Shown here piece after piece: positions 28,112 to 38,400 of a stretch of 64,000 nucleotides of DNA. The number at the start of each line of letters is the position of its first letter. Position 1 is the first letter of the stretch. Location of the stretch: the NCBI RefSeq assembly GCF_018205975.1, contig NZ_CP073577.1, positions 1,116,001 through 1,180,000 of the forward strand, given 5' to 3'. Position numbers and translations under genes: made by a program. The notes beneath the pieces were generated by a model. That model was not told the origin of the DNA. It made no database searches and was given only the letters and a program-made list of their open reading frames with translations. Source of the DNA: Erythrobacter sp. JK5. Its GTDB lineage: Bacteria > Pseudomonadota > Alphaproteobacteria > Sphingomonadales > Sphingomonadaceae.

Positions 28112-28140
28112 TTGACCGGTTGTTGCTGCATCCCTAGATG
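28112..28140 (+). promoter_or_regulatory. Sigma-70 promoter of tRNA-Glu
   Basis: TTGACC (28112-28117) and TAGATG (28135-28140) are separated by exactly 17 bases and sit about 20 bases upstream of the tRNA. Both hexamers are close to the consensus for housekeeping promoters. Confidence 0.65.
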
Positions 28141-28160
28141 GCGCGTCTCGCACCGAGTGT

Positions 28161-28235
28161 GGCCCCTTCGTCTAGCGGTTAGGACGCGGCCCTTTCACGG
28201 CTGAAACACGGGTTCGATTCCCGTAGGGGTCACCA
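28161..28235 (+). tRNA. tRNA-Glu (anticodon TTC), CCA encoded
   Basis: The sequence starts GGCCCCT and ends AGGGGTC-A-CCA, forming the acceptor stem with one G-U pair. D-loop (TAGCGGTTAGGA), anticodon loop CTTTCAC with TTC at 28194-28196, and T-arm GGGTTCGATTCCC are all present. The discriminator base is A and CCA is encoded (28233-28235). Confidence 0.97.
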
Positions 28236-28332
28236 CCTCCCTTCCCGCTCGATTGGCACCGGTCTCTTGCACGGCAAGAAGGCTGCGCCGCGGCCTTTCC
28301 ATCGGCCAAGCTTGTCGGTAAGGGCTGGCCGC

Positions 28333-29568
28333 ATGAGGCAGTCGATCCCCATCGCCGGCATCGCGCTGGCCGCAGTGACTTTCATTGCTCTGCTCGCGCT
28401 CGGGATCGATCCGGTCATTGCCCTGTCGGTGCTGATCGTCTGGGCGGGTTCGCTGATGCTTGTTGCGGTTCGTTCACAGGAACCGGCAAACCCCGTCGCC
28501 GAGCAACCGATCGGCAGCGATGCGATGCGCAAGCTGATCGAAAACTCGGCCACCCCGTTGCTCGTCACCGAACGCAACACGATCGCCATCGCGAACAACG
28601 CAGCCAGGAGCCTGCTGGGCGGCCATATCATTGGCCAGGATTCGCGGGTCGCGTTTCGGCAACCCGAAGCGATCGAGCTGTTCGGCCAGCAGGGCAGCGG
28701 GCAGGCGATTGTCCGCGGGCTGGTGCGACGGCAGGATATCTGGCGGATCAATCGTCAACCCATCGATCGGCATCGCGCGGTTATCGAACTGGTCAACCAG
28801 ACCAGCGAGGCCGCCATCAGCCGGGCGCACACCGACTTCGTCGCCAATGCCAGCCATGAATTGCGCACGCCGCTGGCCGCGATCCTGGGCTATGTCGAAA
28901 CGCTCAGCGAAAGCGGTGAGACCCTCGATTCGCCCACCGCGCAGAAATTCCTCGGCACGATCATGCGCGAAGGCCGGCGACTGCAGAGCCTTATCAGCGA
29001 CCTCATGAGCCTTTCGCGCGTCGAAGCCGAAAAGCACGATCTGCCAACGGAAGTGCTCGACCTCGGCTCGCTGGTCGGACGCGCGGCCCGCGATGCGGCT
29101 GGCCCCGAACGGGTGGAACGGATCGAATTCGAAGAAGCCCGCGCGGCGCAAATCAAAGGCGATCCACAGCAGCTTGAACAGATGGTCCGAAATCTGGTCG
29201 ACAATGCGCTCAAATACGGCGCAGCCGATGCGGTGGTGAAGATCGTGCTGGATCATTCGCGCGACGGACAGGCACGGCTATCGGTCCGCGATGAGGGTGA
29301 AGGCATTGCCGCAGAACACATTCCCCACCTTACCCGCAGGTTCTTCCGCACCGATCCGGGCCGCAGCCGCGCTTCGGGCGGGACAGGGCTGGGCCTGGCG
29401 ATAGTCAAGCACATCGTAGAGCGGCACCGGGGCCGGCTCGACATCGCTAGTGAACTGGGCAAGGGAACCGAAGCCGTGGTGCGTATCCCGCTCGTGGAGC
29501 CGGACGATGTCACCGGGAATCCCGCAACCGTTCCGGGCCGCGAACCCGAACCGCAGCGCTTGTCTTGA
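28333..29568 (+). CDS. phoR: Phosphate regulon sensor histidine kinase
   Basis: A 411-residue membrane kinase. Two N-terminal hydrophobic segments (IPIAGIALAAVTFIALLALG, ALSVLIVWAGSLML) anchor it; a PAS-like region follows (LIENSATPLLVTERNTIAIANNAARSLLG). The HisKA box is FVANASHELRTPLAAILGYVETL, the phosphorylated His lying near residue 177. The ATPase has NLVDNALKYG, DEGEGIAAEHIPHLTRRFFRTD and GGTGLGLAIVKHIVERH. It opens the pst operon, with phoB at the far end, so PhoR is the sensible identity. Start ATG 28333 was preferred because the sequence before it is not conserved. Confidence 0.93.
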   Translation: MRQSIPIAGIALAAVTFIALLALGIDPVIALSVLIVWAGSLMLVAVRSQEPANPVAEQPIGSDAMRKLIENSATPLLVTERNTIAIANNAARSLLGGHIIGQDSRVAFRQPEAIELFGQQGSGQAIVRGLVRRQDIWRINRQPIDRHRAVIELVNQTSEAAISRAHTDFVANASHELRTPLAAILGYVETLSESGETLDSPTAQKFLGTIMREGRRLQSLISDLMSLSRVEAEKHDLPTEVLDLGSLVGRAARDAAGPERVERIEFEEARAAQIKGDPQQLEQMVRNLVDNALKYGAADAVVKIVLDHSRDGQARLSVRDEGEGIAAEHIPHLTRRFFRTDPGRSRASGGTGLGLAIVKHIVERHRGRLDIASELGKGTEAVVRIPLVEPDDVTGNPATVPGREPEPQRLS

Positions 29569-29779
29569 GATTGTCTTATTTCTCCGACATGCGCTGGACT
29601 GGATGCGCCTGCCTGGTTGGCCGGATTGGTCTCAGCAGGGGGCAAATGTGCATTCCACAGCCCGGCATGCTTCCACAGCCAAGGACGTTTGCCTAAGGCA
29701 AGCTACGAATCTCGCGGCGATGTCCGGTCGCCGTGGTCCGACCCGGTTGAGGTCGTTGCAGGGGTCTTGAAGCAGTTCC

Positions 29780-31164
29780 ATGTCGCCGATCACGTTCATC
29801 CTGATTGCTATCGGACTTGGTCTTGCCGGCTGGCTGGCAGGGCGCGCGCGGGCATGGAGCTTTCAGAAAAGCGCGCCCGAAACGCGCCTTGTCGCGCGCC
29901 CGACCTACCATGCCTGGTACGTGGCGATCTGGGTTCTCGTCCCGGTGCTGGCTTTCGTCGTCCTTTGGTCGATCATTGCCCCGCAATTGGTGACCCAGTC
30001 GGTGCTTGCCTCACCGGGCGCACAGAACCTTCCCAGCTTCGGTTTCGAGCGCGAGGCCTGGCTGTCCGAGGCACAAGCCGTAGCGCGCGGAAACGCCAGC
30101 AACGTCTTCAACGAGGGGGCACGCGCGCTCATTGAGCCCTACCGCGAAGCGATCGCGCGCTACAACCTGATCGGCATCGCCACCACGTTCCTGATCGCCT
30201 TCGGCTGCGGGACCTTCGCATTCCTGAAGGTGCGCCCCGATTTCCGCGCCCGCACGCGGGTCGAGCGCAGCGTCATGATCGTGCTTTTGCTCGCCTCGCT
30301 GGTAGCGATCCTGACCACGTTCGGAATTTTCGCGAGCCTGGTGTTCGAAACGGTGCGGTTCTTCGGGATGGTATCGCCGATGGACTTCCTGTTCGGCACC
30401 TTCTGGGGGCCGGATCCGATGAGCAGCGCCGACAGTCCCGATGGCTCGCGCTATGGCGCGGTCCCGCTGTTCTGGGGGACGATATTCATTGGCGCGATCA
30501 TCGCGATGATCGTTGCAATCCCGCTGGGGTTGATGAGCGCGATCTACCTCACCCAATACGCCGATCCCAGGCTGCGGGCGTGGGTCAAACCGGCGTTGGA
30601 AATCCTCGCCGGGGTTCCGACGGTAGTCTACGGCTATTTCGCGGCGCTCACGGTCGCTCCGGCGATCCGCGATGCCGCCGTGGCGGTCGGGATCAGCAAC
30701 GCCTCGACCGAAAGCGCGCTGGCGGCCGGGGTCGTGATGGGGTGATGATCATTCCGTTCGTGTCCTCCATGGCCGACGATTCGATCGCCGCAGTGCCAAG
30801 CGCAATGCGCGACGGCAGTTACGCCATGGGTGCGACCAAGTCGGAAACCATCCGCCGCGTGCTGTTTCCGGCGGCGCTGCCGGGAATCGTGGCGGGCATC
30901 ATGCTGGCGATCAGCCGCGCCATCGGGGAAACGATGATCGTGGTCATGGCTGCATCGACCGCAGCGAACCTGAGCGCCAACCCGCTCGAACGGATGACCA
31001 CCGTGACGGTGCAGATCGTCAAGATGCTGACCGGCGAAGGCAGTTTCGATCACCCGGCCACGCTCAGCGCGTTCGCGCTCGGGTTCGTACTGTTCCTCGT
31101 CACACTGGCGCTCAACTTCATCGCGTTGCGCGTGGTCAAGCGATTCCGTGAGGCTTATGACTGA
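29780..31164 (+). pseudogene. pstC: Phosphate ABC transporter permease PstC, broken by a one-base frameshift
   Basis: The first frame, MSPITFILIAIGLG onwards, ends at TGA 30743 just after ALAAGVVMG. The rest (VMIIPFVSSMADDSIAAVPSAMRDGSYAMG to [11 protein letters not shown]) is in the next frame up to 31164. The break is a run of four G at 30739-30742; five G would give a continuous 461-residue PstC with the EAA-like permease loop. The N-terminus carries the enlarged periplasmic part typical of alphaproteobacterial PstC. Because pstA, pstB and phoU downstream are intact and coupled, a real null mutation would be surprising; a missed base is more likely. Confidence 0.92.
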
Positions 31165-32422
31165 GATGGTAGAAATCGACGCGGCCGGCCCCACCCGCAC
31201 GCCTGAATTCAAGGCGCGGCTCAGGCGTCGTTACCGCGCAGAGCGCAATTTTAAACGGCTCGGCCAGGCCGCGATCGTGTTTTCGGTCGCGGTGCTGGTG
31301 TTCCTGCTCGGCAACATGCTGATCAACGGGGTCGGCGGGTTCCAGCGGGCCGAACTGGCGGTACCGATCGACTTCGCCGAAAGCGGGATCACCGCCGACG
31401 CGGCCTCGCTGCGCGGGTCGAGCGCGGTGCAATCGCTCGAGATACAGGGCCTCCCGCAAGTTGTGGAATTCTATGCCGAACGCGCGCTCGGCGCCGAAGG
31501 TGCGGCGGAGCTCAGCAACGACGCGTGGCGCGATGTGGCCGAGGCGCTGACGTCCGACCCCTCGCTGATCCAGAAGACCAGCACCTTCTCGCTACCGGCG
31601 TCCTCGGATCTCGCCGCAGGCCTTGCGGACGAGGGATCTGCAGAAATGCAGGCGCTAGCGGATCGGCTGGCGGCGGATGGCAAACTCTCGGAAAACTGGG
31701 ACCTTGGCTTCCTGGCACGCTCGGATGCTACCAGCCCGCAGCAGGTCGGCATCTGGGGGGCGCTCAAGGGGTCGATCCTGACCATGATCGTTACGCTGCT
31801 GCTGGCCTTCCCGATCGGCGTGCTCGCCGCGCTCTATCTCGAAGAATACGCGCCCAAGAACCGCTGGACCGATCTGATCGAGGTTTCGATCAACAACCTT
31901 GCGGCGGTCCCCTCGATAATCTTCGGCCTGCTCGGCCTGGCGGTGTTTCTAGCGATCTTCCCCAATTTCCGCTCCGCACCGCTGATCGGGGGCATGACGC
32001 TCGCGCTGATGACCATGCCGGTGATCGTCATTTCCGGGCGCAACGCGATCAAGGCGGTCCCGCCTTCGATCCGCGACGGCGCGCTCGCCGTTGGCGCATC
32101 GCCGGTGCAGGTGGTGTTCCACCATGTGCTGCCGCTGGCGATGCCCGGGATGCTGACCGGAACCATCATCGGCATGGCGCGCGCGCTCGGCGAAACCGCG
32201 CCGCTGCTGATGATCGGCATGCGTGCGTTCGTCGCGACCCCGCCCGAAGGCTTTACCTCGCCCGCGACGGTGCTGCCGGTGCAGATTTTCTTGTGGTCGG
32301 ACGAAATCGACCGCGGCTTCGTCGAGCGGACCAGCGCCGCGATCATCGTGCTGCTGCTGTTCCTCCTGCTGATGAACGGCCTCGCAATCTATCTCCGCAA
32401 CAAGTTCGAGAAGACCTGGTGA
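31157..32422 (+). CDS. pstA: Phosphate ABC transporter permease PstA
   Basis: A 421-residue inner-membrane permease. One N-terminal helix ([21 protein letters not shown]) precedes a periplasmic insert of about 130 residues, usual in alphaproteobacteria. The MetI-type permease domain follows: [39 protein letters not shown] and [20 protein letters not shown]. The start at 31157 overlaps the end of pstC (ATGACTGA), showing coupling. With PstC it forms the channel; PstB supplies ATP. Confidence 0.95.
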   Translation: MTEMVEIDAAGPTRTPEFKARLRRRYRAERNFKRLGQAAIVFSVAVLVFLLGNMLINGVGGFQRAELAVPIDFAESGITADAASLRGSSAVQSLEIQGLPQVVEFYAERALGAEGAAELSNDAWRDVAEALTSDPSLIQKTSTFSLPASSDLAAGLADEGSAEMQALADRLAADGKLSENWDLGFLARSDATSPQQVGIWGALKGSILTMIVTLLLAFPIGVLAALYLEEYAPKNRWTDLIEVSINNLAAVPSIIFGLLGLAVFLAIFPNFRSAPLIGGMTLALMTMPVIVISGRNAIKAVPPSIRDGALAVGASPVQVVFHHVLPLAMPGMLTGTIIGMARALGETAPLLMIGMRAFVATPPEGFTSPATVLPVQIFLWSDEIDRGFVERTSAAIIVLLLFLLLMNGLAIYLRNKFEKTW

Positions 32423-33207
32423 CTGTGATTCACGAAAATATCGACCAGACCGACGCCAAGATGCGGGCGCGCAACGTGTCGGTCTCCTATGGCGACAAGA
32501 AGGCGATCGACGATGTCTCGATCGACATCTCGCCCGATTACGTGACCGCCTTCATCGGCCCGTCGGGCTGCGGAAAATCGACCTTCCTGCGCTGTTTCAA
32601 CCGCATGAACGATACGATCGCCTCTGCGCGGGTCACCGGGGAAATCGAGCTCGAGGGCGAGAACATCTACGGGGCATCGATGGATGTCGTCCAGCTCAGG
32701 GCCCGGGTCGGCATGGTGTTTCAGAAACCCAATCCGTTCCCGAAAACAATCTATGAAAACGTCGCCTACGGCCCGAAAATTCACGGTCTGGCCGAAAAGA
32801 AGCCCGATCTCGATGCGATCGTCGAACGTTCGCTCACCCGCGCCGGACTGTGGGACGAGGTCAAGGACCGGCTCGAAGATTCCGGCACCGCGCTATCGGG
32901 CGGCCAGCAGCAGCGGCTGTGCATCGCTAGGGCGATCGCGGTCGATCCCGAAGTGATCCTGATGGACGAACCGGCCTCCGCGCTCGATCCGATTGCCACC
33001 GCCAAGATCGAGGAGCTGATCGACGAGCTTTCGGGGCGATACGCGATCGTGATCGTGACCCATTCGATGCAGCAGGCCGCCCGCGTCAGCCAGCGCACCG
33101 CCTTCTTCCACCTCGGGAAGATGGTGGAATACGGGCGCACGTCGGATATCTTTACCAATCCGATCGAAGAGCGCACAAAAGATTACATCACGGGACGTTA
33201 CGGATAA
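32419..33207 (+). CDS. pstB: Phosphate ABC transporter ATP-binding protein PstB
   Basis: A 262-residue ATPase. Walker A is [12 protein letters not shown], the Q-loop [11 protein letters not shown], the ABC signature [15 protein letters not shown], Walker [14 protein letters not shown], and the H-loop [12 protein letters not shown]; the FNRMND block is PstB-specific. It starts with GTG 32419 overlapping the pstA stop (GTGA). It energises phosphate import and also carries the signal to PhoR with PhoU. Confidence 0.97.
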   Translation: MTVIHENIDQTDAKMRARNVSVSYGDKKAIDDVSIDISPDYVTAFIGPSGCGKSTFLRCFNRMNDTIASARVTGEIELEGENIYGASMDVVQLRARVGMVFQKPNPFPKTIYENVAYGPKIHGLAEKKPDLDAIVERSLTRAGLWDEVKDRLEDSGTALSGGQQQRLCIARAIAVDPEVILMDEPASALDPIATAKIEELIDELSGRYAIVIVTHSMQQAARVSQRTAFFHLGKMVEYGRTSDIFTNPIEERTKDYITGRYG

Positions 33208-33875
33208 TGACAGAGCACACCGTCAAGGCTTTCGACGAGGACATCACCCGGCTGCGCGGCCTGATCGCGGAGATGGGTGGTCTCGCCGAGGTTGCCATCC
33301 ACGAAGCGCTCGACGCGCTGGTACGCGGCGATGTGGATCTCGCCGACAAGGTAGTCGACCGCGACAAGAAGATCGACGCGATCGAATCCGAGGTCGACAA
33401 GCTGGCGGTCCGGATCATTGCGCTGCGCGCGCCGATGGCGGACGACCTGCGCGAAGTAATCGCGGCGCTCAAGATCGCCGGCGTGGTGGAGAGGATCGGC
33501 GATTATTCCAAGAATATCGCCAAGCGCGTGGGGTCGATCGAGGGGCGCGACCGGTTCGAGCCGCTCACCCTGCTCCCCGCAATGGGCGAGATCGCGAGCG
33601 AGATGGTGCACGACGTGCTGACCGCCTACGCCGCACGCGATCCCGAACTGGCGCGGGAAGTGATCGCCACGGACGACAAGGTCGACGCCTTCTATAACAG
33701 CATTTTCCGCAATCTGGTTAGTTACATGGTCGAGAATCCTGCCACCATCTCGAGCGCTGCGCAGCTGCTGTTCGTGGCTCGCAATCTCGAACGCATCGGC
33801 GATCATGCCACCAACGTCGCCGAAATGGTGCACTTCGCGGCAACCGGCACCTACCCGCCCGAAGAGGACCGCTGA
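33207..33875 (+). CDS. phoU: Phosphate transport system regulator PhoU
   Basis: A 222-residue helical metal-binding protein that restrains PhoR when phosphate is ample. The duplicated PhoU repeats are visible: HTVKAFDEDITRLRGLIAEMGGLAE and RDKKIDAIESEVDKLAVRIIALRAPMADDLREVIAALKIAGVVERIGDY, then the second copy ending LERIGDHATNVAEMVHF. The start ATG shares its A with the pstB stop (TAATG). The order pstC-pstA-pstB-phoU-phoB is the common one. Confidence 0.96.
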   Translation: MTEHTVKAFDEDITRLRGLIAEMGGLAEVAIHEALDALVRGDVDLADKVVDRDKKIDAIESEVDKLAVRIIALRAPMADDLREVIAALKIAGVVERIGDYSKNIAKRVGSIEGRDRFEPLTLLPAMGEIASEMVHDVLTAYAARDPELAREVIATDDKVDAFYNSIFRNLVSYMVENPATISSAAQLLFVARNLERIGDHATNVAEMVHFAATGTYPPEEDR

Positions 33876-33930
33876 GGCACGGTGCAAGTCTGTGGACGGC
33901 ATGTGGATGGCGTGGGGATAACCCGGTCGG

Positions 33931-33945
33931 TTTCGTGTCACGAAA
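33931..33945. promoter_or_regulatory. Palindrome upstream of phoB
   Basis: TTTCGTG-T-CACGAAA is a perfect 7+1+7 inverted repeat in the 134-base gap between phoU and phoB. GTGTCAC within it resembles one half of a Pho box (CTGTCAC) but a second half-site at the right spacing is not convincing. It may be an operator for a separate phoB promoter. Confidence 0.4.
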
Positions 33946-34009
33946 CGGTAGCCGTAACGACGCATAGCGGCACAGCTGCCGCTTGCAGTGATGAGGGAGA
34001 CAGCCAGCC

Positions 34010-34699
34010 ATGTCCGGCGCCAAATTGCTGCTTGTCGAAGACGACCCGTCGCTGGCCGAACTGCTCGAATATCGCTTTCAGAACGAAGGCTACCGTGTCC
34101 GCAGCACTTCCGATGGCGATGAAGCGCTGGTGCTCGCGAGGGAGGAATTGCCCGACCTCATCATCCTCGACTGGATGATCGAAGGGACCAGCGGGATCGA
34201 AGTCTGCCGTCGCCTGCGCCGCGACAAGCAGACCGCGCACGTGCCGATCATCATGCTCACCGCGCGCGAGGCCGAAGACGATCGCGTACGCGGGCTCGAA
34301 ACCGGGGCTGACGATTATCTGACCAAGCCGTTTTCGCCGCGCGAACTGCTCGCCCGCGTGGCCGCGGTGATGCGCCGTATTCGCCCTGCCCTCGCCGGCG
34401 AGACGATCAAGGTCGGCGATATCACGCTCGATCCGGTCGCTCACAAGGTCGAACGGCGCGGACAGGCATTGCAGCTGGGCCCGACCGAATACCGGTTGCT
34501 CAAGTTTCTCATGGAAAGCCCCGGCCGCGTGTTCAGCCGCGGTCAGTTGCTCGACGGCGTATGGGGCACCGGTTCGGATATCGAGCTGCGGACGGTCGAC
34601 GTGCACATTCGCCGGTTGCGGATGGCGATCGACATCGATGGTGCAAGGGATCCGATCCGCACCGTGCGTTCGGCCGGATACGCGCTCGAACCGGCCTAG
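34010..34699 (+). CDS. phoB: Phosphate regulon response regulator PhoB
   Basis: A 229-residue OmpR-type regulator. Receiver domain: LLVEDDPSLAELLEYRFQNEGY, phosphoacceptor D in LIILDWMIEGTSGIEVC, the K in YLTKPFSPRELLARV. DNA-binding domain from about residue 135: LGPTEYRLLKFLMESPGRVFSRGQLLDGVWG and VDVHIRRLRMAID. It activates the phosphate-starvation genes once phosphorylated by PhoR. It is separated from phoU by a palindrome-containing gap and so may also be transcribed alone. Confidence 0.95.
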   Translation: MSGAKLLLVEDDPSLAELLEYRFQNEGYRVRSTSDGDEALVLAREELPDLIILDWMIEGTSGIEVCRRLRRDKQTAHVPIIMLTAREAEDDRVRGLETGADDYLTKPFSPRELLARVAAVMRRIRPALAGETIKVGDITLDPVAHKVERRGQALQLGPTEYRLLKFLMESPGRVFSRGQLLDGVWGTGSDIELRTVDVHIRRLRMAIDIDGARDPIRTVRSAGYALEPA

Positions 34700-34713
34700 C
34701 CCCTAATAGCCCT

Positions 34714-35454
34714 CTAGCGGCAGACGCTGACCCAGCGGGCGTCCTGGTCGAAATGGAAATGATCGGTGTGCGCGGCGTTGTAATCGGGCGAAAGCGTCGT
34801 CGCGAACACGCCGCACGCGCCGTCGCGAACGGTGCGCAGAAAACGTGCCTCGCTTACGCTGCCGTCCCAGCCCTCGATCACGCTGATTCTGCGTCCGTCG
34901 GCAAGGCTAAAGGCGGCGATATCGATCGCATTGCCGGTCGCGTGCTGGCTCCATGCGCCCGCATTGTTGCCGCGCATCCGGCGGCAATTGTAGACACCAA
35001 GATGCTCGATCCGCGCCAGCTCGCTGCCGAATATGTCCCGCGCCGCAGGCTCGACGACCTTGACCCGCCACATTTCGAGCGCCGCTGCAACCGGACAGGT
35101 GGTCGCCGGGGTATCGGGCGACAGGGGATAGTTCGTCAGCCGGGTCCGGTCGGTGCGTTCGCATGGCCCCTCGCCTGCGGCAGGCAGCACCCCAAAGGCA
35201 ACGTCGCTGCGTTCAAGTACCGCGCGGCATTGCGGCGCATCGTCGCGCAGCGCCACGAGTTTTTGCGTCGTGGCCCAGCCCACCGGATGGCGCAGATCGA
35301 GCGGCGCCCACGGATCGTGCTCGGGATGCGCTCGCAGCCAGCTCCATCCGCCGATCGCCAGTGCGAACAGGATCAGGATGAGGATTGCGCGTCGATCGCC
35401 GGCAAATGTGCCGATCCGGCGGCTGATTGCGAGATTGCCGTTCTTGCGAGCCAT
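34714..35454 (-). CDS. Extensin-like C-terminal domain protein
   Basis: A 246-residue protein with one N-terminal hydrophobic segment (AILILILFALAIGGWSWL) and a periplasmic domain. The domain has CPVAAALEMW, VYNCRRMRGNNAGAWSQHATGNAIDIAAF (residues about 155-185) and HTDHFHFD near the end. That SxHxxGxAxDI...HxDHFH layout is the extensin-like/LAS-peptidase zinc site, so a murein-directed peptidase is plausible. Start ATG 35454 lies one base after the dnaE2 stop, so the gene may be expressed with the SOS genes. Confidence 0.85.
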   Translation of the reverse strand: MARKNGNLAISRRIGTFAGDRRAILILILFALAIGGWSWLRAHPEHDPWAPLDLRHPVGWATTQKLVALRDDAPQCRAVLERSDVAFGVLPAAGEGPCERTDRTRLTNYPLSPDTPATTCPVAAALEMWRVKVVEPAARDIFGSELARIEHLGVYNCRRMRGNNAGAWSQHATGNAIDIAAFSLADGRRISVIEGWDGSVSEARFLRTVRDGACGVFATTLSPDYNAAHTDHFHFDQDARWVSVCR

Positions 35455-35455
35455 A

Positions 35456-38400
35456 TCAATGGAAGTCACGAGACTTGGGAATGATCCGGTGATTGCGGGG
35501 ATGCCCGGTGACGTTTGGCAGCTGATCGATCAGGTCGCGTGGTTTCACGGGTTCCTTGCCCGGCGGCAGCTTGTGACTGGTGAGCGGGGAATTGACGTGA
35601 TCTGCCCGCGCGACCGGAGCGTTGAGCATGTCGTCCGAAAGACGATACAGCTGATCGGTCGCATCGGTCATGTGCTGGGCGATGACGTGGATCACTTCGT
35701 CGTCGTACTCGACCCGGCCGCGCACTTCCATCAGCCGCGCGCCCATCACGACGCGGCGCTGCTTCTCCTTGAGATCGGGCCAGACGACGAGGTTGATCAC
35801 GCCGGTCTCGTCCTCGAGCGTGATGAAGCACACACCCTTGGCGCTGCCGGGACGCTGGCGGATCAGCACCACGCCCGCGACCTGCACCATCGAGCGGAAC
35901 TTGCGCTCCCGCAGGTCGCAGGCACGCACGAAACCGCGCTCGGCGAGCTCGGGCCGCAGGAACGCCATCGGATGCGCTTTGAGGCTCAATCGCGTGGTCT
36001 GGTAATCGGCAACCACCTCTTCGGACAACGGCATCTGCGGCAGGCGTGTCATGGCACGCTCCGCACCCTCGTCGCGCTCCGCCGCCGCGCGGAACAGCGG
36101 CAGGTCCGGCCCGGCGATCAGGCTGCGCGCATCCCACAGCGCCTGCCTTCGCGAAAGGTTCATCGAGGAGAAGCAATCCGCGCTCGCAAGCCGCTCGATA
36201 TGCGCAGGCGAAAGCCCCGCCCGCTCGCGCAGTTCGGCGACGTCGCGATAGGGGCCGTTCCCGGTGCGTTCGGCGATCAGCTGCGCGGCGACATGTTCGG
36301 GAAGGCCATCCACCTGCCGCAGGCCGAGGCGAAGGGCGATATGGTGGTCGAGGCGGCCCTCCTGCCTATCCTCTGCACACCCGATTTCCTCAAGCGTGCA
36401 ATCCCACTGCGAGCAATTCACATCCGCCGGGAGTACCTTTACCCCGTGCTCGCGCGCATCGCGCACGATCTGCGCCGGAGCATAGAAGCCCATCGGCTGC
36501 GAATTGAGCAAGGCGGCTGCGAACGCTGCCGGGAAATGGCATTTGAGCCAGCTCGACACGTAAACGAGATGCGCGAAGCTCGCCGCGTGGCTCTCGGGAA
36601 AGCCGTATTCACCGAAACCCCGAATCTGGTTGAAACAGCGCTGGGCAAAGTCGCGTTCGTAGCCGCGCGTCACCATCCGTTCGACCATCATGTCCTGAAG
36701 CTCGTCGACCATCCCTCGCGAACGGAACGTCGCCATCGCCTTGCGCAGCCGGTTGGCCTCGAGCGAGGAGAACTTCGCCGCGTCGAGCGCGATCTTCATC
36801 GCCTGTTCCTGGAAGATCGGGACGCCGAGCGTGCGTTCGAGAATGCTCGAAAGCTCATCGGGCGGCCCGTGCTGCGGCGACGGCTTGGGAATGATCACCG
36901 GCTCCGCCCCACGGCGGCGCTTCAGATAAGGGTGCACCATGTCGCCCTGGATCGGCCCGGGTCGGACAATCGCGACCTGGATCACGAGGTCGTAGAATTC
37001 GCGCGGGCGCAGCCGGGGAAGCATGTTCATCTGCGCCCGGCTTTCGACCTGGAACACGCCGAGCGAATCCCCCTTGCGCAGCATCGCGTAGGTTTCCGGG
37101 TCCTCGCGCGGGACCGTCGCCAGCGTCAGCGCGCGGTCATGATGCGCCTCGAGCAGATCGAGACACTTCTTGATGCAGGTCAGCATACCGAGCGCGAGCA
37201 CGTCGACCTTCAGGATACCGAGCGCCTCAATGTCGTCCTTGTCCCACTCGATGAAGCTGCGATCGGGCATTGCGCCATTCCCGATCGGGACGGTTTCGGT
37301 CAGCGCACCCTCGGTCAGGATGAACCCGCCGACATGCTGGCTGAGATGGCGCGGCATGCCGATTATCTGCTCGGTCAGCCTGAGCACACGCTTCAGATGT
37401 GGATCGGCGACGTCCATGCCGGTTTCGGCGGCGTGCTTCTCGCTGATTTCGCGTCCCCATCCGCCCCACACCGTGCGCGCGAGCGAGCTGGTGACGTCCT
37501 CCGAAAGCCCCATCGCCTTGCCGACCTCGCGGATCGCCATGCGCGGGCGATAATGGATCACCGTTGCGGTCAGGCCGGCACGGTGCCGACCGTATTTGCG
37601 ATAGATGTACTGGATCACCTCCTCGCGCCGCTCATGCTCGAAATCGACGTCGATGTCGGGCGGTTCCTTGCGCTCTTCCGAGATGAAGCGGTCGAACAGC
37701 AGCTGGTGCTTGGCCGGATCGACGCTGGTGATTTCGAGGCAGTAGCAAACGGCAGAATTGGCCGCGCTCCCCCTGCCCTGGCACAGGATCGGCGGATCGA
37801 CGCTGCGGGCGAAATCGACGATATCCTTGATGGTGAGGAAATAGCGCGCCAGGTCGAGCTTGGCGATAAGCGCCAGTTCGCGCTCGAGTGTCTGCTGCAC
37901 GCCGTCGGGCACGCCGTTCGGGTAGCGCCGCTCCGCCCCGCGCCAGGTCTCGACTTCGAGATATTCCTGCGGGGCCATGCCGTCAGGGTAGATCTCCTCG
38001 GGATATTCGTAGCGCAGTTCGTCGAGCGAGAAGTCGCACGCATCCGCCACCTCACGCGCGGCGGCAATGGCATGCGGCCAGCGCGCGAACAGGCGCTGCA
38101 TCTGCTCGGGCGATTTGAGATACCGCTCGGCATTGGCGTGAAGCAGGTGCCCCGCCTCGGCGACGGTGGTCTTGTGCCGGATCGCCGTCATCACGTCCTG
38201 CAACGGGCGACGCTCGGGCGCGTGGTAGTGCACGTCGTTGGTGGCGAGCAGGGCAAGGCCGTGCTCGCGCGCCAACGTATCGAGCCGGTCGATCCGGGCG
38301 ATGTCGTTGCCGCGATAGAGGTAACTGGCCGCGAGGTGGCGCAGGGTGGGGAGTTGGCGGGTCAGGTGCGGGAGAATGTCGGGGAATGGGCCAGTGATCT

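Noticed and set aside
33931..33945. Pho box before phoB
   Set aside because: Only one half-site resembles CTGTCAC; the 11-base spaced second half is missing, so it is listed only as a palindrome.
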